This document shows positions 13,181 through 16,165 of a stretch of DNA of 16,165 nt, piece by piece. Both the position numbers and the translations under genes were made by a program. The notes under the pieces are model-generated. The model was not told the DNA's origin. It worked only from the letters and a program-made list of their open reading frames with translations, and made no database searches. Within the stretch, counting starts at the first letter, position 1; the number at the start of each line of letters is the position of its first letter. Origin of the DNA: an uncultured Clostridia bacterium (GTDB lineage Bacteria > Bacillota > Clostridia > TANB77 > CAG-508); contig CAKPJR010000014.1 in assembly GCA_934162925.1 (NCBI GenBank), positions 1 to 16,165 on the forward strand, given 5' to 3'.

Positions 13181-15250
13181 ATGGACAAGAAAAATGTAAG
13201 ATACAATATATTAACTGTAATTGTCTATATTATAGGGATAGTACTATTAATACAGCTTTTTAACCTCCAAATTGTGCACGGAGAAGAGTATCTAGAAAAA
13301 TCTAGTTCAAGACTAACAAGAGAAACTACAATACTTGCTGCAAGAGGAAATATATTAGACAGAAACGGAAATGTAATTGCAGGAACAGTTACTAAATACT
13401 CATTAAATATATATAAAAGTAAAATTGATAATGATACATTGAACAACACTATATTAGAAACTATAAATGTATTAGAAAAAAATGGAGATACATACAAAGA
13501 TGAATTCCCCATAAAAGTAAATCCTGTAGAATTTAGTATAGACAAAGAAGAACAAGCAAAGTGGCTTAAAAATAATAAATTAAAAGAAGACTTAACAGCT
13601 GAAGAAGTTATACAAAAATATAAAGAAAAATATGAAATAAAAAATGATAATATAGAAGAAATAAGAAAAATAATAGCTGTTAGATATGGAATAGAAAAAG
13701 AAGGGTATAGTGCTATGAGCCCATACACTATATCAAAAAATATTAGTAAGCAAAGTGTTGCTATATTTGAAGAGCAAAGCTTAAGCTTTCCAGGAATAGA
13801 TATTGAAAGCTCGCCAACAAGAAAATATCTAAGAGGAAGTTTAGCTTCGCACACAATTGGATATATTGGAGCAATAAACGAAGAAGAATATAAGAATAAC
13901 GAAGGCTATTCTATGAATGACTATATAGGAAAAGCGGGAGTTGAATATGTATTTGAAAAATACTTAAGAGGCGAAAATGGAAATAAGCAAACAGATATGT
14001 CAATAGACGGAACAAAAACAGGTGAATATGTAACTAAGGAAGCAGTTCAAGGTGATAATGTTGTACTTACAATAGATGCTAATTTACAGCAAGTAACAGA
14101 AAATTCTTTGAAAACTCATTTACAAGAAATAAAAAGTGGAAAGCTTGGAGAAACAAGAAATGTAGATTCTGCAGCAGCAGTGGTGTTAGATGTAAAAACT
14201 GGAGAAGTACTCGCTCTTGCAAGTTATCCAGATTTTGAACCAGAGCTGTTTATAGATGGAATAAGTAAAGAAAAATGGAATGAATATAATGATGAAAAAA
14301 AGAGTGCATTAATAAATAGATGTATACAAAGTGCATATGCGCCAGGGTCAATTTTCAAGATGGTATCTGCAATAGCAGGACTTGAAACAGGAGCGGTAAA
14401 TGCAACAGAAACAATATATGATACTGGAATTTATCCCAAAGGCTACAATCCTAGATGTTGGATATACTCAAGTTATGGAAGAGGACATGGAGCACTTAAT
14501 GTTTCTGGAGCAATAAAAAATTCTTGTAACTATTATTTCTATGAGCTAATAACTAGAATGGGAATAGAAAACTTAGAAAAATATGCAACATACTTTGGAC
14601 TAGGACAGAAAACAAACATCGAATTACCGGGAGAAGTATCAGGAACTCTAGCTGGAAAAACCTTATATGAAAAGCTTGGGCAAACATGGTACTACGGAAA
14701 TTCTCTATCAGCAGTAATTGGACAAGCAGAAAATAATTTTACTCCTTTACAAATAGCAAGATATATAGCAATGCTTACAAATGGAGGAGAAGAAGTTGAT
14801 GTAACAATAGTAAAAGATATAATAAAAGAAGACGGAACAAGTGAAGACAAAGAAAGCGTAAAAAAATATGCAGATGAAAAATTAAATCTAAGTAAAGTAA
14901 ATAATGAGAAATTAGATATAAAAAAGGAAAACATAGATGTTGTTTTAGAAGGAATGAAATCTGTTACAACAGAAACAGGAGGAACAGCATATGGAGTATT
15001 CAGAAACTTTGATATAGAAGTTGGAGGAAAAACAGGTTCAGCAGAAGCAGGAGGAAAAGTAAATGCATGGTTCGTTGGCTTTGCTCCGTATGATAATCCA
15101 GAAATTGCAGTAGTAGTATTGATAGAAAATGGATCACACGGATATTATTCAGCTTATGTAGCAAAAGATATTATAGAACAACACTTTAAGCTAAAACAAG
15201 TAATAGAAGAAGACAGAACAGCATTACCATATACAGAGCAACAAAACTAG
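13181..15250 (+). CDS. mrdA: Penicillin-binding protein 2, elongation transpeptidase
   Basis: A 689-residue class B PBP. One N-terminal membrane helix (about residues 9-27) is followed by the dimerisation domain with AARGNILDRNGNVIAG and a large PBP2-type insertion. The transpeptidase domain follows: active-site Ser390 in SIFK, the second motif SCN at 448-450, and KTG at 617-619. It cross-links peptidoglycan during lateral wall growth in partnership with RodA and MreBCD, and is a target of beta-lactams. AAGGAGGG precedes ATG 13181. It is the second gene of the mreD-mrdA-minC operon. Length is normal, there is no frameshift, and there is no in-frame CGG in 689 codons, although CGG occurs eight times in the other phases (for example CAC GGA, AAC GGA, CCG GGA). 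Confidence 0.95.
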   Translation: MDKKNVRYNILTVIVYIIGIVLLIQLFNLQIVHGEEYLEKSSSRLTRETTILAARGNILDRNGNVIAGTVTKYSLNIYKSKIDNDTLNNTILETINVLEKNGDTYKDEFPIKVNPVEFSIDKEEQAKWLKNNKLKEDLTAEEVIQKYKEKYEIKNDNIEEIRKIIAVRYGIEKEGYSAMSPYTISKNISKQSVAIFEEQSLSFPGIDIESSPTRKYLRGSLASHTIGYIGAINEEEYKNNEGYSMNDYIGKAGVEYVFEKYLRGENGNKQTDMSIDGTKTGEYVTKEAVQGDNVVLTIDANLQQVTENSLKTHLQEIKSGKLGETRNVDSAAAVVLDVKTGEVLALASYPDFEPELFIDGISKEKWNEYNDEKKSALINRCIQSAYAPGSIFKMVSAIAGLETGAVNATETIYDTGIYPKGYNPRCWIYSSYGRGHGALNVSGAIKNSCNYYFYELITRMGIENLEKYATYFGLGQKTNIELPGEVSGTLAGKTLYEKLGQTWYYGNSLSAVIGQAENNFTPLQIARYIAMLTNGGEEVDVTIVKDIIKEDGTSEDKESVKKYADEKLNLSKVNNEKLDIKKENIDVVLEGMKSVTTETGGTAYGVFRNFDIEVGGKTGSAEAGGKVNAWFVGFAPYDNPEIAVVVLIENGSHGYYSAYVAKDIIEQHFKLKQVIEEDRTALPYTEQQN

Positions 15251-15318
15251 CAATAATTTTTAAAATATGAAAGTAGGAGGCAACGTGCTCTATAATTCAA
15301 AAACTTAGAATTAACTAA

Positions 15319-15334
15319 ACAAGTACAGACTTGT
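15319..15334. repeat. Small perfect palindrome before minC
   Basis: ACAAGT-ACAG-ACTTGT, 33 bases upstream of the minC start. It might be an operator or a leader hairpin; there is no T run, so it is not a terminator. Confidence 0.4.
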
Positions 15335-15366
15335 GTTTGCCAGTAAAAATTTTAGGAGGAACAAAT

Positions 15367-15981
15367 ATGAGAAATCCAGTAGGAATAAGTATGAAAAAGA
15401 ACGAAATAGTAATAAGGATAAGTGAAAAAGCAACATATGAAGAAACAATAGAATGTTTAAATAAAAAAATACCAGCATTAAAAAAATTATACAAAGCAGA
15501 GAAAACTCCTATATGTGTAACAGGAAAAATACTAAAGAATAAAGAAATAGAAGAAATAAAAGAAATAATAACAAAAGAAATAGATGTAAAAGTTAATTTT
15601 GATAGCCCAAAGGAATTAGGATTGCACGGAATCAAAAAAGAATTTGAAAAAGAAATAGAAAACTCAGAAACAAAGTTTTATAAAGGAAATATGAGGTCTG
15701 GACAAAAAATAGAATTTGAAGGAAGCTTAGTAATTCTAGGAGATGTTAATGGAGGAGCAGAAATAATTGCAGGAGAAAACATAGTAGTTTTAGGTGTTTT
15801 AAGAGGACTAGCACATGCCGGAGCTAAAGGAAACAAAAAGGCTATTATAGCTGCACATAGAATAGAATGCCCACAATTAAGAATTGCAAACATAGTAAAA
15901 GAAATGGAAAAAGAAGAATTAGATGAAGAATATAAATATGCTTCAGCTAATGAAGAAAATCAAATTATATTAGAAAAATAA
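15367..15981 (+). CDS. minC: Septum-site-determining protein MinC
   Basis: A 204-residue protein. The N-terminal domain (about 1-95) is a variable FtsZ-interacting domain. The C-terminal domain has the right-handed beta-helix signature: GNMRSGQKIEFEGSLVILGDV, NGGAEIIAGENIVVLGVLRGLAHAGAKGN, and AIIAAHRIECPQLRIA. MinC blocks FtsZ polymerisation near the poles when recruited to the membrane by MinD. Start at ATG 15367 with AGGAGGA at 15354-15360; an in-frame TTG at 15331 has no binding site. It lies 116 bases after mrdA, with a short leader holding a palindrome and an extra AGGAGG. minD does not follow within the 184 bases left in the window, although it usually adjoins minC. Confidence 0.93.
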   Translation: MRNPVGISMKKNEIVIRISEKATYEETIECLNKKIPALKKLYKAEKTPICVTGKILKNKEIEEIKEIITKEIDVKVNFDSPKELGLHGIKKEFEKEIENSETKFYKGNMRSGQKIEFEGSLVILGDVNGGAEIIAGENIVVLGVLRGLAHAGAKGNKKAIIAAHRIECPQLRIANIVKEMEKEELDEEYKYASANEENQIILEK

Positions 15982-16056
15982 ATTGGAATTTGCCTAACTT
16001 TTTATTTGCTCTATGTTAAACGGGTTATAAATTTAAACTGTCTCATTCTTTGTCGG

Positions 16057-16084
16057 ATTAATGAAAAATTTATTTTTCATTAAT
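16057..16084 (+). terminator. Possible terminator after minC
   Basis: An AT-rich 13-bp perfect inverted repeat (16057-16069, 16072-16084; core TTAATGAAAAA/TTTTTCATTAA) 75 bases after minC. The stem has few GC pairs and only a short T-rich tail, so its strength is doubtful. Confidence 0.4.
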
Positions 16085-16120
16085 TTGTTCAAGATAACAC
16101 TATTAATTTTTACAAACAAT

Positions 16121-16165
16121 GCGTCGACAGCCCTTTGAGGCGGGGGAATACCCGTGAGCTTGGAG
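16121..16165. other. GC-rich, probably structured segment cut by the window end
   Basis: About 64% GC (29 of 45 bases) in a strongly AT-rich window, with a CGGG/CCCG hairpin (16141-16154). It could be the 5' part of a structured RNA or riboswitch, or a repeat. It matches no RNA family that I recognise. Confidence 0.35.

Noticed and set aside
1..16165. CRISPR array, tRNA or rRNA genes, insertion sequence
   Set aside because: I saw no regularly spaced direct repeats with unique spacers, no T-arm-like motif, no rRNA sequence and no transposase reading frame.

Overview
The window is AT-rich DNA from a low-GC Bacillota bacterium, most likely an uncultured Clostridia-like organism. The basis is the codon use (AGA for Arg, GGA for Gly), strong AGGAGG-type ribosome binding sites, TTGACA/TATAAT promoters with 17-base spacers, and gene neighbourhoods typical of that group (yifB-dprA-yraN, mreD-mrdA-minC). 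The lineage is an inference; there is no rRNA or tRNA gene here to fix it.

Layout. 1-213: end of an Hsp20 chaperone gene and its terminator. 411-3159: yifB/comM-like AAA ATPase, dprA and yraN, a DNA-uptake/processing operon. 3160-3422: intergenic, with a GC-rich repeat and an orphan promoter. 3423-4894 (minus): cytoplasmic GH13 alpha-amylase, divergent from an HD-domain hydrolase (4996-5566), which is followed by a YcxB-like membrane protein and a 45-residue small protein. 6354-6947 (minus): TetR regulator, divergent from an MMPL/RND transporter and a secreted XXXLXXG-repeat partner; palindromes TGAC-N5/6-GTCA lie on both promoters. 11526-12378: ArsP_2-type (putative heavy-metal/manganese) permease. 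12628-15981: mreD, mrdA (PBP2) and minC, the cell-shape/division cluster. The last 45 bases are an unidentified GC-rich, probably structured segment cut by the window edge.

Main observation. Five genes (yifB, amylase, HD hydrolase, ArsP_2 permease, mreD) appear frameshifted, at seven places. Every break has the same form: the conserved frame meets an in-frame CGG, and the protein continues only if the C is skipped and GGN is read as a conserved glycine (+1 shift, C|GGN). With all seven corrections the products have normal family lengths and intact motifs (Walker A, GH13 catalytic triad, HD pair). I found no in-frame CGG read as arginine anywhere in the window, while CGG in the other two phases is common and harmless, and CGT and CGA are used as arginine. 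This suggests that CGG is an unassigned or hungry codon at which the ribosome shifts +1 into glycine, or is read as a four-base CGGN codon by a special tRNA. A systematic sequencing insertion of C before GG is the main alternative and cannot be excluded from the sequence alone.
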